From positions 1 to 64,000 of the forward strand of contig NZ_JAINVX010000003.1 in the NCBI RefSeq assembly GCF_019880635.1: a DNA stretch of 64,000 nt. The letters run 5' to 3'. Positions 7,301 to 16,363 of the stretch are shown here, in pieces. Numbering within the stretch: the stretch's first letter is position 1; every line of letters starts with the position of its first letter. The notes beneath the pieces are model-generated. The model ran no database searches. It saw only the letters and a program-made list of their open reading frames with translations, and was not told the origin of the DNA. A program made the position numbers and the translations under genes. Source of the DNA: Hanstruepera marina. GTDB lineage: Bacteria; Bacteroidota; Bacteroidia; Flavobacteriales; Flavobacteriaceae.

Positions 7301-10198
7301 ATTATCTAATGCCGAAATGGTATTATCGTATGCAGCCAATTGAATATCAGCTTCGCCACATTCTTGTCCAGTAGTTAAGTCAACATCCAATCCAGCATAA
7401 GCTAAACTAGCGCTAACGTCAATAAATTCGGTTCCTTCATCACCTTCTGAACGACAACCATTAATTAATGATGTTACACCATATACTTGAACACCTGGTG
7501 TAATAGGTGTAATTGTAGTGGTGGCACCAGTAGTTACAACAACACCATTTTGATCTGTCCATTCAATGACCTCATCTATAGGTGCTTGAGGAATATTTAT
7601 ATTTTCAAGGGCCCAAGCACTATTTGCTGTGCCATAATAGGTGAATTTTATTCTTAAACCAGTCATACCAATATAATCCTGTAAATCAAGTGACATATGG
7701 TTATCTACATAAGTTGCTTCAATGGAGTTGTTACATTGGCCGCCTCCTATAGTATCATCAAAAACAGTTGTTGCAGGACCGTTTATTTGATCTAATAAAG
7801 TAATAGGATATGTTGCACCTGAATCTACAGATAGTTCAACTTTTATCCAAGCACCAGCTTCTAAATAGTAGGCTTGGTCAAATTCTAGAGTAGCAGAAGT
7901 TAGACCTAATGTATTAAAGATTGAAGTCTCTAACGTTGATAATGGAGTGATAGTATGATTGTTGTTTGGCTGGTTTACATAAGGTGGTATTCCGCTTACA
8001 ATGGCAAATTTAGTGCCATCAAGTGAGGCATAACATCTTCCGTTAAATTTTTTAGGACTAGTTGTTTCTTTCCAGTAGGTATTATTGGTGTTACTTCCAC
8101 CAGCAGACATTTCTGCGTCACCATCAACAGACCATCCTAGGTTGTTTAGATTGGCTTCATTAAACAAACCACCATCATTTAGATCTGGGTTTATACCAAA
8201 TGCACTTTCTGCGGTTACAGTAATGACATCTCCAATACAGTTATCGAATGAACTTGGTCCTACAATTGTTGGTGGTACATCAGGAGGAACAACGGCTACA
8301 TAAACTAAATTAGAATAAGCTTGACAAGAACCAATTTGAACAACGGCTCTAATTAAAGTGGTCTGTAAAATATCATTAAAGTTATAGGTATTTGTAGTGT
8401 TGGCAACAGAATTCCAATTTAACCCACCATTAATAGAATATTCCCATCTTACAATACTCCCTGTATAGCCACTTAATGTTAAAATTGCGTTTTGAGGTTC
8501 GTCCGGACAGGCTGTAACCTCAATAATAGTGTCTGCATCAGCTGCAGTTTGAGTATTGGTCAAATAGCCAACTGCATTTCCGCCATTTATATTAGGGCTT
8601 GTAATAGTTACTGTTGATATGCAAGTGTCAGTATTTCCACCAGCATCTGTAACTGTAAGCGTTACTATGTTAGGGCCAATATCCGTACAGTCAAAGTTTG
8701 ATTGAGATAGTGTATATGTTAAATTACCAGTCCCGCAATTATCTGTCGACCCATTATCTAGTTGTCCAGCTGTAATTGTTGCTGTTCCTGTAGTGTCATC
8801 TAAAGCTACTGTTAAATCCTGGCAATTAGCAACTGGGTCTACAGTATCATTAATCACAACATTTTGGTCAACGTCTATACTATTGCCATTTCCGTCATCA
8901 AAAGTCCATGTAATAACATAAGCACCTTGAGTGCTATATGAAGTGGGATCACTGGTAGTTCCCGAAATGGTTCCACTACAACCATCAGTTGTTGTAGGTG
9001 TAGGAACTGTTGTGGAACATTGAGCAGTAATTACCGGTAGTGTTGGAATTGTAGGGTTATTATTATCAATAACGGTAACAATGGCAACACAGGCGTTACT
9101 ATTTCCACTAGTATCAGTTGCTGTAAGGGTAATAGTATTGCTACCAACATCAGAACAATCAAATGTTGATTGAGAAAGGCTTAATGTAATTGTTCCACAG
9201 TTGTCAGATGAAGAATTATGTATATCGTTTGCTGAAATAGTAGCATTTCCAGAAGCATCAAGATAAATGGTGATATTTTGGCAAGTCACATTAGGCGCTG
9301 TAGAATCGATAACGGTAATGGTCTGTGTATCTGTAGTTGTATTGCCACCATCGTCAGTCACACTCCATTCACGAACAATGGTACCGACACCGTCAGCAAC
9401 GGTATTGGATGTTTCGGTATAGTTTACCGACAGGGTGGTATCGCAGTTATCTGTAGCGGTAACCGTAGCAGGGGCCGGAATGGCATCACACTGTACGGTG
9501 GTATTAGCAGGTACGCCAACCAGAGCAGGCGCTGTAGAATCGATAACGGTAATGGTCTGTGTATCTGTAGTTGTATTGCCACCATCGTCAGTCACACTCC
9601 ATTCACGAACAATGGTACCGACACCGTCAGCAACGGTATTGGATGTTTCGGTATAGTTTACCGACAGGGTGGTATCGCAGTTATCTGTAGCGGTAACCGT
9701 AGCAGGGGCCGGAATGGCATCACACTGTACGGTGGTATTAGCAGGTACGCCAACCAGAGCAGGCGCTGTAGAATCATTTATTGTAATTATTTGGGTAACA
9801 GTTGATGTTGCGCTATCACATATACTCGTATAAGTCCAAGTTCTTGTTATTGAACCTCCACAAGCAGTGCCATTAAGTGCACTATCTGTTCCGGTCACAG
9901 TACCAGAAGTTGAGTTGCAGTCATCATTCCAGGTTAAGTCAACCATTGCCGGAATGTCACCAATGCATTCAACTGTCACATCACTAGGGACGCTCGAAAA
10001 GTTAATATTGCGAAAGTTCGAATAGTTATTTTGAACGGATTCATAATTAAAAGACACGTAATTTTCTATCGATAAATTTGAATCTAAAGTAGGTAGACTC
10101 TCATCATATCTATGACTTTTCGATAGAATTCTTGAATAACCAAACACATTGATTACCAAAAAGGTTCCAAGAAGTAAATACAATGTAATTTTTTTCAT
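4358..10198 (-). CDS. Giant HYR/LamG surface protein with T9SS sorting domain (1946 aa)
   Basis: The start is set at the ATG at 10198, which opens a clean signal peptide (MKKITLYLLLGTFLVI). An in-frame ATG 17 codons upstream would place extra residues before it. Residues about 60-570 hold HYR-type Ig-like domains rich in DNC and VTDxxGN motifs, including one 78-aa unit present twice. Residues about 640-830 form a MAM-like or jelly-roll region. Residues about 1079-1240 are a LamG/concanavalin-like domain (FSISAWIKP, WYHVAVIHKG, FNGWIDEIRLWN). The segment at about 1709-1846 is the module duplicated in the 268-aa neighbour, and the last 80 residues resemble a T9SS type A sorting domain. The likely role is a cell-surface adhesin or glycan-binding protein; the ligand is unknown. 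Confidence 0.85.
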   Translation of the reverse strand: MKKITLYLLLGTFLVINVFGYSRILSKSHRYDESLPTLDSNLSIENYVSFNYESVQNNYSNFRNINFSSVPSDVTVECIGDIPAMVDLTWNDDCNSTSGTVTGTDSALNGTACGGSITRTWTYTSICDSATSTVTQIITINDSTAPALVGVPANTTVQCDAIPAPATVTATDNCDTTLSVNYTETSNTVADGVGTIVREWSVTDDGGNTTTDTQTITVIDSTAPALVGVPANTTVQCDAIPAPATVTATDNCDTTLSVNYTETSNTVADGVGTIVREWSVTDDGGNTTTDTQTITVIDSTAPNVTCQNITIYLDASGNATISANDIHNSSSDNCGTITLSLSQSTFDCSDVGSNTITLTATDTSGNSNACVAIVTVIDNNNPTIPTLPVITAQCSTTVPTPTTTDGCSGTISGTTSDPTSYSTQGAYVITWTFDDGNGNSIDVDQNVVINDTVDPVANCQDLTVALDDTTGTATITAGQLDNGSTDNCGTGNLTYTLSQSNFDCTDIGPNIVTLTVTDAGGNTDTCISTVTITSPNINGGNAVGYLTNTQTAADADTIIEVTACPDEPQNAILTLSGYTGSIVRWEYSINGGLNWNSVANTTNTYNFNDILQTTLIRAVVQIGSCQAYSNLVYVAVVPPDVPPTIVGPSSFDNCIGDVITVTAESAFGINPDLNDGGLFNEANLNNLGWSVDGDAEMSAGGSNTNNTYWKETTSPKKFNGRCYASLDGTKFAIVSGIPPYVNQPNNNHTITPLSTLETSIFNTLGLTSATLEFDQAYYLEAGAWIKVELSVDSGATYPITLLDQINGPATTVFDDTIGGGQCNNSIEATYVDNHMSLDLQDYIGMTGLRIKFTYYGTANSAWALENINIPQAPIDEVIEWTDQNGVVVTTGATTTITPITPGVQVYGVTSLINGCRSEGDEGTEFIDVSASLAYAGLDVDLTTGQECGEADIQLAAYDNTISALDNYNNGVWEPGAYIYPGQSYDHDNNAGTPDIIAPNHPVGTGKNGFWTATVIDDLGGCNPTYSFTNANSPNSRFIGEPGEYTLTWTVVVESESSPGANDAVTCSSTINVKIANCNDVDFDGSDDHITFDDNYDLSGDFSISAWIKPENIGGQQTIISKRDPNNVNTGYDLKLNNLGRLVFSYNGSSLNTSSIYLDDDRWYHVAVIHKGNIYYLYIDGIEIHSANGSAPTANTSDCIVGAVERPAGKERFFNGWIDEIRLWNIALNVNQLRETMNQEIRDNGGAVAGEVIPLDIPGLSWNNLLGYYRMDDNCGKLTPYAGSISGKLHNINSQQTENAPIPYTSRIDGQEWGTDDTWTHFQVWDAPNSVGIDNTTPIDWNIVQISHDIDSGNKDITVLGLISDTTNKELTISNPGSSQDQDNTGQMLWVTHYLDLDGKIDLVGESQLIQKKYDATQIIESTFDNTSLGYIERDQQGTANPFNYNYWSSPVAPNNAASDNSNSYSIGSVLRDGTTTVNNPMGRPVNWTGSYTAAASNPAQVSTRWLYAYINNPAEDYYSWEYINSSGQIPIGLGYTMKGSGNATADQNYVFVGKPNNGSITTPIGSTQQSLVGNPYPSAIDSREFILDNGPGGTNSIKGTLYFWEHYTSNATHITELYEGGYAALNFTGGVGAVQHPDLIISNNGTKIPERYVPVGQGFFVEAETFTDTSRDIIFKNSQRIYSTEAYTADSYEGSVYIRNSNNNQDRTEDIIKRVRLEFKAPDGGKRPLLLGFTNSDYASDGVDWAYDAKNLDESSNSDLSWSIENENYVIQGVGNFDINKEYPLNMFLTDNGTVEIKLTDLENFETEIDVYVYDSLLGTYTRINDSNFRLEMDAGEYNNRFFITFKDDSFLSIEENEISQSLLVNYLNSSREIYINVSNGVRVKQVFLIQILGQTVNSWEITNASIYLSMPEIRIPVKGITDGTYIIKVVTDNNQTINKKIIVKQ
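9293..9775 (-). repeat. Perfect 234-bp tandem duplication within the HYR region
   Basis: The anchor GGCGCTG occurs at 9294, 9528 and 9762, a period of exactly 234 bp (78 aa). The two complete copies look identical base for base, with a short third start that diverges after GAATC. The duplicated DNA is visibly richer in G and C than the surrounding gene. Confidence 0.9.
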
Positions 10199-10368
10199 AC
10201 TCAAATAGTTAAAAGTTAGGGGCTTAAACCTTGTAACATAGCTAAACATTATTAAAATAAATGGATTAAAAAAGGTATAACAATGCTTAATCTGTTATTC
10301 GGTTTGCTATTAACCGTTCAAGAGGGATATAACAAATGTATTAGTAAAGTTGTAGGCTAAATAAAATA

Positions 10369-10382
10369 TTCGATTAAATACA
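10369..10382 (-). promoter_or_regulatory. Single half-site similar to the T9SS-gene repeats
   Basis: TTCGATTAAATACA matches TTCGATGAAATACA at 4029-4042 in 13 of 14 positions. It lies upstream of the 1946-aa gene (ATG at 10198). No second copy is visible 20 bp away. A TACATTTG -7-like element lies at 10333-10340 on the minus strand. The gap 10199-10522 otherwise holds only the tRNA terminator. Confidence 0.3.
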
Positions 10383-10489
10383 CCAATACTCTATATACTG
10401 CTCTAAAATATAAATAAATACCTAAAAAACAAGAGTTTATACTTTTTTTGTATTTCTATAGAGAGTAGGTTATTATTGATTTCAAAAAC

Positions 10490-10518
10490 AAAAAAACCAG
10501 AACATTTTGTTCTGGTTT
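10490..10518 (-). terminator. Terminator of tRNA-Ser
   Basis: AAACCAGAAC (10494-10503) pairs with GTTCTGGTTT (10509-10518) around an ATTTT loop. On the minus strand the hairpin is followed by a long T run. It starts a few bases after the 3' end of the tRNA. Confidence 0.85.
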
Positions 10519-10522
10519 CTAG

Positions 10523-10607
10523 CGGAGAAAGAGGGATTCGAACCCCCGGAGGTGTGACCCTCAACAGTTTTCAAGACTGCCGCATTCGACCACTCTGCCA
10601 TTTCTCC
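10523..10607 (-). tRNA. tRNA-Ser (anticodon UGA)
   Basis: On the minus strand a seven-base acceptor stem GGAGAAA pairs with TTTCTCC, leaving G as discriminator. The anticodon loop reads CTTGAAAA, giving UGA, which reads UCN serine codons. A long variable arm (GAGGGTCACACCTC) is present as expected for a class II tRNA. The T-arm reads GGGGGTTCGAATCCC. The 3' CCA is not encoded. The gene is about 85 nt and stands alone, with its own promoter and terminator. Confidence 0.95.
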
Positions 10608-10643
10608 TTGAGTGCCTCATTAGGTATTCCCTAAATGCGGATG

Positions 10644-10675
10644 CAAATATAGAACCCTTTTTCGTTTCTTTCAAA
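10644..10675 (-). promoter_or_regulatory. Promoter of tRNA-Ser
   Basis: On the minus strand, TTTG (10672-10675) is followed after 20 bp by TATATTTG (10644-10651). This closely fits the Bacteroidota TTTG-N19-TAnnTTTG consensus. The -7 element lies 36 bp before the mature tRNA 5' end. Confidence 0.7.
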
Positions 10676-10757
10676 TAAAAACTAAAATTTTTAACCAAAG
10701 TTTTTCAGGAGCCTACAATTAATAGAAAATCTATTGGTTGATGCCAAACAGGATTAG

Positions 10758-10765
10758 TACTTTTG
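10758..10765 (+). promoter_or_regulatory. -7 element of the nitroreductase gene
   Basis: TACTTTTG fits TAnnTTTG and lies 17 bp before the ATG at 10783. A TTGG about 20 bp upstream may serve as the -33 element. The leader would be only about 10-13 nt. Confidence 0.5.
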
Positions 10766-10782
10766 TATACAAATTATAAGAT

Positions 10783-11412
10783 ATGGGTGTTATAAATAAG
10801 CTGCAATGGCGATACGCTACAAAATCCTTTAATCCAGCAGTGGAAGTAAGTGATGAAAAGCTTCAAATAATTAAGGAATCTTTTAATTTAACTGCTACAT
10901 CCTATGGCTTGCAACCCATCAAATTAGTAGTTTTTGGAGATAAGGATTTACAAACCAAACTGATCCCTGCTACTATGAACCAGAAGCAAATAGCTGAAGC
11001 ATCGCATGTGCTGGTATTTTGCATTGAAACTGTGATTGATGAAGAATTTGTTTTGGAGTATTTTAACCGTGTTCATGCTATTCGCAACACACCAAAAAGT
11101 ATATTGAAACCTTTTCAGGATTTTTTAATTTCAGATTTTGAAAAGAAACCTCAAGAGTTAATTGAAGAATGGGCTACTAATCAGGCTTATCTAGCAATGG
11201 GCAATATTTTAACTGTTTGCGCTTTAGAAGGCATTGATTCCTGCCCTATGGAAGGCTTTGACAGTGAAAAATATGATGACATTTTAGGGTTGAAAAAACT
11301 CGGATTAAAATCTGTACTTTTATTACCAATTGGTTATCGTGCCGAAGATGACATGTTTGCCGATTTTAAGAAAGTAAGGCGGCAACTTAAAGATTCTGTA
11401 ATTACCCTTTAA
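10783..11412 (+). CDS. NAD(P)H-dependent nitroreductase-family oxidoreductase
   Basis: The 209-aa product has the usual length and fold signature of the FMN-dependent nitroreductase family. The N-terminal RYATKSFNP is the typical FMN phosphate-binding start, TSYGLQPIKLVV matches the SxxNxQPWxF-like segment, and GIDSCPMEGF is the conserved region before the last helix. NfsB-type enzymes reduce nitroaromatics, quinones or flavins in the cytoplasm as FMN homodimers. Which substrate this one uses cannot be told from sequence. The DegT-family gene starts 11 bp after the stop, so the two are probably co-transcribed. Confidence 0.87.
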   Translation: MGVINKLQWRYATKSFNPAVEVSDEKLQIIKESFNLTATSYGLQPIKLVVFGDKDLQTKLIPATMNQKQIAEASHVLVFCIETVIDEEFVLEYFNRVHAIRNTPKSILKPFQDFLISDFEKKPQELIEEWATNQAYLAMGNILTVCALEGIDSCPMEGFDSEKYDDILGLKKLGLKSVLLLPIGYRAEDDMFADFKKVRRQLKDSVITL

Positions 11413-11423
11413 AAAATTAAATT

Positions 11424-12617
11424 ATGCCAGGATTTGAATTGTTTGGAGATAAGGAACGTAAAGAATTAAGTGATGTACTAGGCAATGGCGTCTTGATGCG
11501 TTATGGTTTTGACGGAATGCGAAATGGTCATTGGAAAGCCAAGGAGTTGGAACAAGCTCTTGAAGAAAAATTACAGGTTAATCATGCGCAATTGGTTTCT
11601 AGTGGTACTGCAGCTGTTTCTGTAGCTTTAGCATCTGCTGGAATTGGAGCAGGAGATGAGGTGATTATGCCTACATTTACTTTTGTAGCGAGTTTTGAGG
11701 CCATCATGATGCTAGGAGCTATCCCAATTTTGGTAGATATTGATGATAGTTTAACACTTGATCCAAAAGCTGTAGAAGAAGCTATTACTGATAAAACAAA
11801 AGCCATTATGCCAGTTCACATGTGTGGTAGCATGGCCAATTTAGATGCATTGCAAGCCATTTGCAAAAGGCATGATTTATTACTAATTGAAGATTCTTCT
11901 CAAGCCACTGGAGCCACTTACAAAGGGAAGCCGTTGGGTAGTATCGGTGATTTGGGTTGTTTGTCGCTAGATTTTGTAAAAATAATCACTGCAGGTGAAG
12001 GCGGAGCTGTTTTAACCAATAACGAAAAGTTTTATAGACATGCTGATCACTATTCCGATCATGGACATGATCATATAGGTAATGATCGCGGCGCGGAAAC
12101 CCATCCGTTTTTGGGCTATAATTTCAGGATTTCTGAATTGCATGCTGCTGTTGGATTGGCACAATTACGTCGTTTGGATGAGTTTGTGGCTATTCAAAAA
12201 AAGAATTACACTATTATACGTGAGGCACTTTCTACTATTCCAGAGGTAACTTTTAGAGCAGTTCCAGAAGGTGGTGAAGAAAGTTATTCCTTTTTGAATT
12301 TCTTTTTACCCGATTTGGAAATATCAAGACAGGTTATTCAGGCTTTTAAGGAAAATGGCATTGATGCTTGCTGGAATTATTATGATAATAGTTGGCACTA
12401 CATCAGAAAATGGGAACACCTTAAAGAACTTAAAACACTTTATCCGTTATCAGCAGAAGTAAAAGCTGAATTGAAATATCTGGAATCCAAAACCTTTGAA
12501 CAGTCTGACCATTATATTGGAAGAAACATTTCTTGCTTAATTAAACTGTCTTGGACAGAAGAGGAGGTTCTTGAACGTGCAAATAAGATGGCAAAAGCAA
12601 TTACATCTGTTTTGTAA
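11424..12617 (+). CDS. DegT/DnrJ/EryC1/StrS-family PLP aminotransferase
   Basis: The 397-aa product is a PLP enzyme of the sugar-aminotransferase type. SSGTAAVSVAL (about 59-69) is the phosphate-binding turn, and PTFTFVAS and VDIDD are the usual central motifs. EDSSQATG supplies Asp157 and Gln160. The Schiff-base lysine is Lys186 in SLDFVKIITAGEGG. The C-terminal FLGYNFRISELHAAVGLAQL is conserved in the family. These enzymes normally aminate keto-sugar nucleotides for surface glycans or secondary metabolites, but no sugar-biosynthesis genes are nearby, so the substrate is open. It follows the nitroreductase gene closely, and the CHAT-protein gene begins 50 bp later. Confidence 0.88.
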   Translation: MPGFELFGDKERKELSDVLGNGVLMRYGFDGMRNGHWKAKELEQALEEKLQVNHAQLVSSGTAAVSVALASAGIGAGDEVIMPTFTFVASFEAIMMLGAIPILVDIDDSLTLDPKAVEEAITDKTKAIMPVHMCGSMANLDALQAICKRHDLLLIEDSSQATGATYKGKPLGSIGDLGCLSLDFVKIITAGEGGAVLTNNEKFYRHADHYSDHGHDHIGNDRGAETHPFLGYNFRISELHAAVGLAQLRRLDEFVAIQKKNYTIIREALSTIPEVTFRAVPEGGEESYSFLNFFLPDLEISRQVIQAFKENGIDACWNYYDNSWHYIRKWEHLKELKTLYPLSAEVKAELKYLESKTFEQSDHYIGRNISCLIKLSWTEEEVLERANKMAKAITSVL

Positions 12618-12667
12618 TTAGGTTTTAAAATCTTTTTTTATACTTTTAAGTAACCAACTAACAATGA

Positions 12668-15600
12668 ATGGGCTACTTAAGATTATTTTTTATTTGCTTA
12701 CTTCCTGTATTGGGTTTTTCCCAACAGAATAAATTTCTTAACAACACATTTATTGCAGATTCCCTTGATAAAGTAGGAGAGTATGAACAATCTTTGAAGT
12801 ATAGAAATTTAGCTTTAGAGGAGCCCGGTCATACTTCTCACTATATTAATTATTTAAATGCCAAATGGCATTATACCAACTCTTGTATTTTAGAGACAAA
12901 AGGTGGTAGAAAAAACATATTGGAAGGACTTGAACATTCTAAAAAAGCTTACCAATTAGTAGGGGATATGACTTCAAAAAATGATAATAAGCTTTTCTTT
13001 AAGCATGAAATACTGAATAGAATTTATCATCAATATGGATATACTGGACAGTGGCAAGAGACGTTAATACATGCTAAAAAAGACTATAGTGTTCTTCGAG
13101 ATACCTTTCCTGAACATAGAATTGAGATATTATATATTTTAGATGATTTAGGTTTTATCTATAGTAAATTAGAAAACCCTGAAAAATCCAATGAGTACTA
13201 TTTACGCTCATTTGAGCTTTATAAAGAATATCATCCTGAAAATTTAAAGGACGTTTATCTCAATAATAATAGAATCATAAACAATTACAGGAAGTTAGGT
13301 TTAAAAAATGAGGAATTTAAATTGTTGGCAGAATCGGAAAACTATTGGGATAATACCTATAAAGAAGACGATGCTTTCTTTCAGCGATTTAACTTTTATG
13401 ACAAGCTCGCAGATTGGCACATTAATTATGGTAATAAGGAATTAGCAGAAAGCTATTTGTTTAAAAAAGAAGAACTTTTTGATTCTGTTGCTGACTCTCG
13501 AAAAAAAACGGAAAAAATCACCCTGGTTAGAAGAGAACGAGTCAACCTTAACGAGAATTACATTAAGTTATATTTAAAGCATAAAGATTATGATAAAGCA
13601 AAACGCTATATAAAAGAAACAAATGAACTTTTAAAGGATTCAACCGATAAATATAGATGGGACGTTATAAGTAAAGCCAACTTGTTTTTAAATGAATCTA
13701 AAATGCCAGATGTTGACTTTAATACAGGCGAAGATTTTCTTAAAAGTGCATTAAACTTAATCACAAAAAACACTGAAGAATATAACATAAACCCAATTCA
13801 ATATCAAATTGAGTTGTTTGACTTCTATGTGAAGCATGCAAAGAAAGAACAAGCTCTAAAGTTATTAGAAGTGATTTTGCAAAATGAAGAGCTCACAAAT
13901 CATGACAAGCTCCAATTGCTATTTAAAAAAGCTTTTCTATTACAAAATTCTTTACCTTTTGACGAGGTTGAAACTCATATTAAAATTGCCTTTTCAGTAC
14001 TTTTGAATTCACCGAATTCGTCGTTTGATTTGAAAACACTCGATATTGAAGAATTTAATGAGTTTTATACGTTTGATATCCTAAATAATATCTTGGAAGT
14101 CGCCAATCTTTATCTTCAAGAATTTAATGCTACAAATGATACAGAGTATTTAGACACGGCTCAAAATCTTTTTGCACTTTCGTCACGCTTTTTTGAAAGA
14201 ATATACAAAGGAGATGCTTTCAATGAGAACTTATATAATAGTTACAAGAGTATAGAAGAAGGCTTGCTCAATTGTGTATTGTCAAAGCCGTCAATAGAAT
14301 TGTTTGATGAAACCTTGGAAGCTCTCGAAAATAATAGCTCTAGATTAACGTGGTCAAAATTTATCTATGGCAAAAATGGGAAGATGAATGTTCCTGATAG
14401 TTTGTTGCTTAAAGAAGAAAATTTAAAAGCGCTCGTAAACTATTATCAAGAGCGTATTTATGAAGAAAAACAATTACAAACAGCTAGTTTAGACACCTTA
14501 AAACTTCGTTTGACCGATTTGACTACCCAGTTGAAAAAACATCAAGACTATATAAGTAAAAAGTACATTCAGTACAACAATTCATTTACTATTCAAGACT
14601 TTAAAAACCATCTTAAAGCTGATGAGGTTGCCATAAAATATATTGTTTCTGAAAACGACATTTACGTTTTTACAATAACATCTAATAGTACTGATTTAAA
14701 GAAAATCACCAACGATGATGATATTACACTGTCAATTAATGATTTTGCAAAACAACTATCAACATTTAACTCCAATGTTGTGGTTCCAGATATACTGAAA
14801 AAGTTAGTGGAGCCAATAGCAGAAATGGATAAACAAAACATTGTTATTGTGCATTCAGGATTACTGAATATTTTGCCTTTTGAAGTGTTGTTGGCAGACT
14901 ATTTTGATTCAAGTAAAGTTTTGCATTACACAAGTAGTCTTAAATTGTATGTTGAAGAAATAAACGCAAAACCTATCAACTCACAACTTAATGTAGGCAT
15001 TTTTAAAGCTCAAAATGGTGGTTTGTTGAATCAAAATGGTTTTTTGCCAGAATTGGATAGAGAAATTGAAAGCATAAAAGACGTTGCTATTGCCACAGAT
15101 TATTACATTAAAAATCGAGAAGACTTTTTTAAGAATGTAAAATCTCATAATGTGTTGCATTTTGGGATTCATACGACTATAGATGAAAACATGCCAGAAT
15201 TGTCAGCATTAAACTTTGCTGAAAGTGAAGTCTTAATTGGGTCGCTTTATAGTGCTTCATTACAAGCCGATTTGGCTGTCTTGAGCGCTTGTGATACTGG
15301 AAATGGCGTTTTACAGAATGGCGAAGGAATTCAAAGCATTTCCAAAGCGTTTACTTATACTGGTGTACCAAGTACCGTTATGAGTTTGTGGAAAGTTGAC
15401 GATAAAGCTACGGCAACAATCATGGGTAATTTTTATAAACACCTAGCTGAAGGAAAACCTAAAGATTTAGCTTTAAAACTGGCAAAGAAGGACTATCTTG
15501 ATTCAGATATTGATGTAGAACTGAAACATCCGTACTACTGGTCTGGCTTTGTCATTTCAGGAAATATGCAACCGTTTAAGCCGCAAAATAAATTTAACTA

Positions 15601-15670
15601 TTGGTGGTTGGCGTTATTAGTTTTACCAGCTATAGTTTTATATTATAAAAAATCAAAACTTGGAAAGTAA
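12668..15670 (+). CDS. Exported TPR-CHAT protein with C-terminal membrane anchor
   Basis: The 1000-aa product starts with a signal peptide (about 1-18, ending GFSQ). A nearby ATG at 12664 is out of frame and soon stops. A long helical region with TPR-like repeats fills about residues 20-600, and a CHAT domain fills about 640-965. CHAT is a caspase/separase-like peptidase fold; its His/Cys pair is present as His835 (LHFGIH) and Cys875 (SACDTG). GVPSTVMSLWKVDD is the usual CHAT core. A transmembrane helix (about 978-993, WWLALLVLPAIVLYY) precedes a short basic tail. The protein therefore looks periplasmic and anchored in the inner membrane. It is convergent with, and overlaps by 18 bp, the membrane TPR gene of the ECF pair. 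Proteolytic activity is inferred. Confidence 0.85.
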   Translation: MGYLRLFFICLLPVLGFSQQNKFLNNTFIADSLDKVGEYEQSLKYRNLALEEPGHTSHYINYLNAKWHYTNSCILETKGGRKNILEGLEHSKKAYQLVGDMTSKNDNKLFFKHEILNRIYHQYGYTGQWQETLIHAKKDYSVLRDTFPEHRIEILYILDDLGFIYSKLENPEKSNEYYLRSFELYKEYHPENLKDVYLNNNRIINNYRKLGLKNEEFKLLAESENYWDNTYKEDDAFFQRFNFYDKLADWHINYGNKELAESYLFKKEELFDSVADSRKKTEKITLVRRERVNLNENYIKLYLKHKDYDKAKRYIKETNELLKDSTDKYRWDVISKANLFLNESKMPDVDFNTGEDFLKSALNLITKNTEEYNINPIQYQIELFDFYVKHAKKEQALKLLEVILQNEELTNHDKLQLLFKKAFLLQNSLPFDEVETHIKIAFSVLLNSPNSSFDLKTLDIEEFNEFYTFDILNNILEVANLYLQEFNATNDTEYLDTAQNLFALSSRFFERIYKGDAFNENLYNSYKSIEEGLLNCVLSKPSIELFDETLEALENNSSRLTWSKFIYGKNGKMNVPDSLLLKEENLKALVNYYQERIYEEKQLQTASLDTLKLRLTDLTTQLKKHQDYISKKYIQYNNSFTIQDFKNHLKADEVAIKYIVSENDIYVFTITSNSTDLKKITNDDDITLSINDFAKQLSTFNSNVVVPDILKKLVEPIAEMDKQNIVIVHSGLLNILPFEVLLADYFDSSKVLHYTSSLKLYVEEINAKPINSQLNVGIFKAQNGGLLNQNGFLPELDREIESIKDVAIATDYYIKNREDFFKNVKSHNVLHFGIHTTIDENMPELSALNFAESEVLIGSLYSASLQADLAVLSACDTGNGVLQNGEGIQSISKAFTYTGVPSTVMSLWKVDDKATATIMGNFYKHLAEGKPKDLALKLAKKDYLDSDIDVELKHPYYWSGFVISGNMQPFKPQNKFNYWWLALLVLPAIVLYYKKSKLGK

Positions 15671-16363
15671 GTCTTTCGCTTTTATGTAGTTGTAGTTAGA
15701 AGGGGATTTGGTGATTTTTTCCAAAAGGTTTTTTGCCTTAACGGGTTCTTCATTTTTCAAATACGCCAATGCCAAGTACCATTTGCTTTTTTCTTGTAAC
15801 CTATCATTCAGACTTTGGTGTTTTAAAAACGTTTCAATGGCTTTTGTAGTGTTTTCTATTTCCAAATAGCAAATAGCTTCATAAAACAATAATTCTGAAT
15901 TATTTGAATTTTTATAGGCTTCATCAAAAAGTATTTGGGCTTGCTCATAAGCTTCACTTTCATAAGCTATAAAAGCAGATGTTTGATCATCTGAAATTGT
16001 ATTACTCCTTACTATTGGATGAGAGGTGTTGCTGGCAACGGTGTAATAAGAATCAAAAAGCTTGTCAGGAGAACTTGAATTAAGATTCCATAGAAAACCT
16101 ATGGAAATGAGTATCACAACTGAAGCTGCAACTAAATACCATTTAGTATTTGAGCTTTTATGCGAAATTTCATTTTCAACATCTACTAAAAATTGTTTGT
16201 TTTTTTGGTGTTCTTGTTTAAAAATCGCTTTTTTTACTTGAGTTTCAAACTCAAACTGTTCTTTAAAATCGTGATCTGAATCGAGTAATTTTTCAAACTC
16301 AATTATTTCGGATTTTGATAATTCATTCCGAAGGTATTTTGCTATTAATTCTTCCTTATCCAT
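15653..16363 (-). CDS. Single-pass membrane protein with TPR domain, probable anti-sigma-like partner
   Basis: The 236-aa product has a cytoplasmic N-terminal helical region (about 1-70, starting MDKEELIAKYLRNELS), one transmembrane helix (about 76-94, WYLVAASVVILISIGFLW) and a periplasmic TPR-like C-terminus (about 125-236). N-terminal helices, then a TM helix, then an extracytoplasmic sensor is the layout of many anti-sigma factors, though no zinc-binding HxxxCxxC motif is seen. Its ATG overlaps the last 8 bp of the ECF sigma gene, so translation is probably coupled. Together with the facing CHAT gene it suggests a sigma/anti-sigma/protease-like module. The anti-sigma role is inferred from architecture and position only. 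Confidence 0.7.
   Translation of the reverse strand: MDKEELIAKYLRNELSKSEIIEFEKLLDSDHDFKEQFEFETQVKKAIFKQEHQKNKQFLVDVENEISHKSSNTKWYLVAASVVILISIGFLWNLNSSSPDKLFDSYYTVASNTSHPIVRSNTISDDQTSAFIAYESEAYEQAQILFDEAYKNSNNSELLFYEAICYLEIENTTKAIETFLKHQSLNDRLQEKSKWYLALAYLKNEEPVKAKNLLEKITKSPSNYNYIKAKDLLSKF

Noticed and set aside
9278-9805. Plus-strand frame of 175 codons inside the 1946-aa gene
   Set aside because: It is produced by the 234-bp duplication read antisense; Cys/Arg-rich low-complexity product.
12664-12735. Alternative ATG four bases before the CHAT start
   Set aside because: It is out of frame and meets a stop after about 22 codons.
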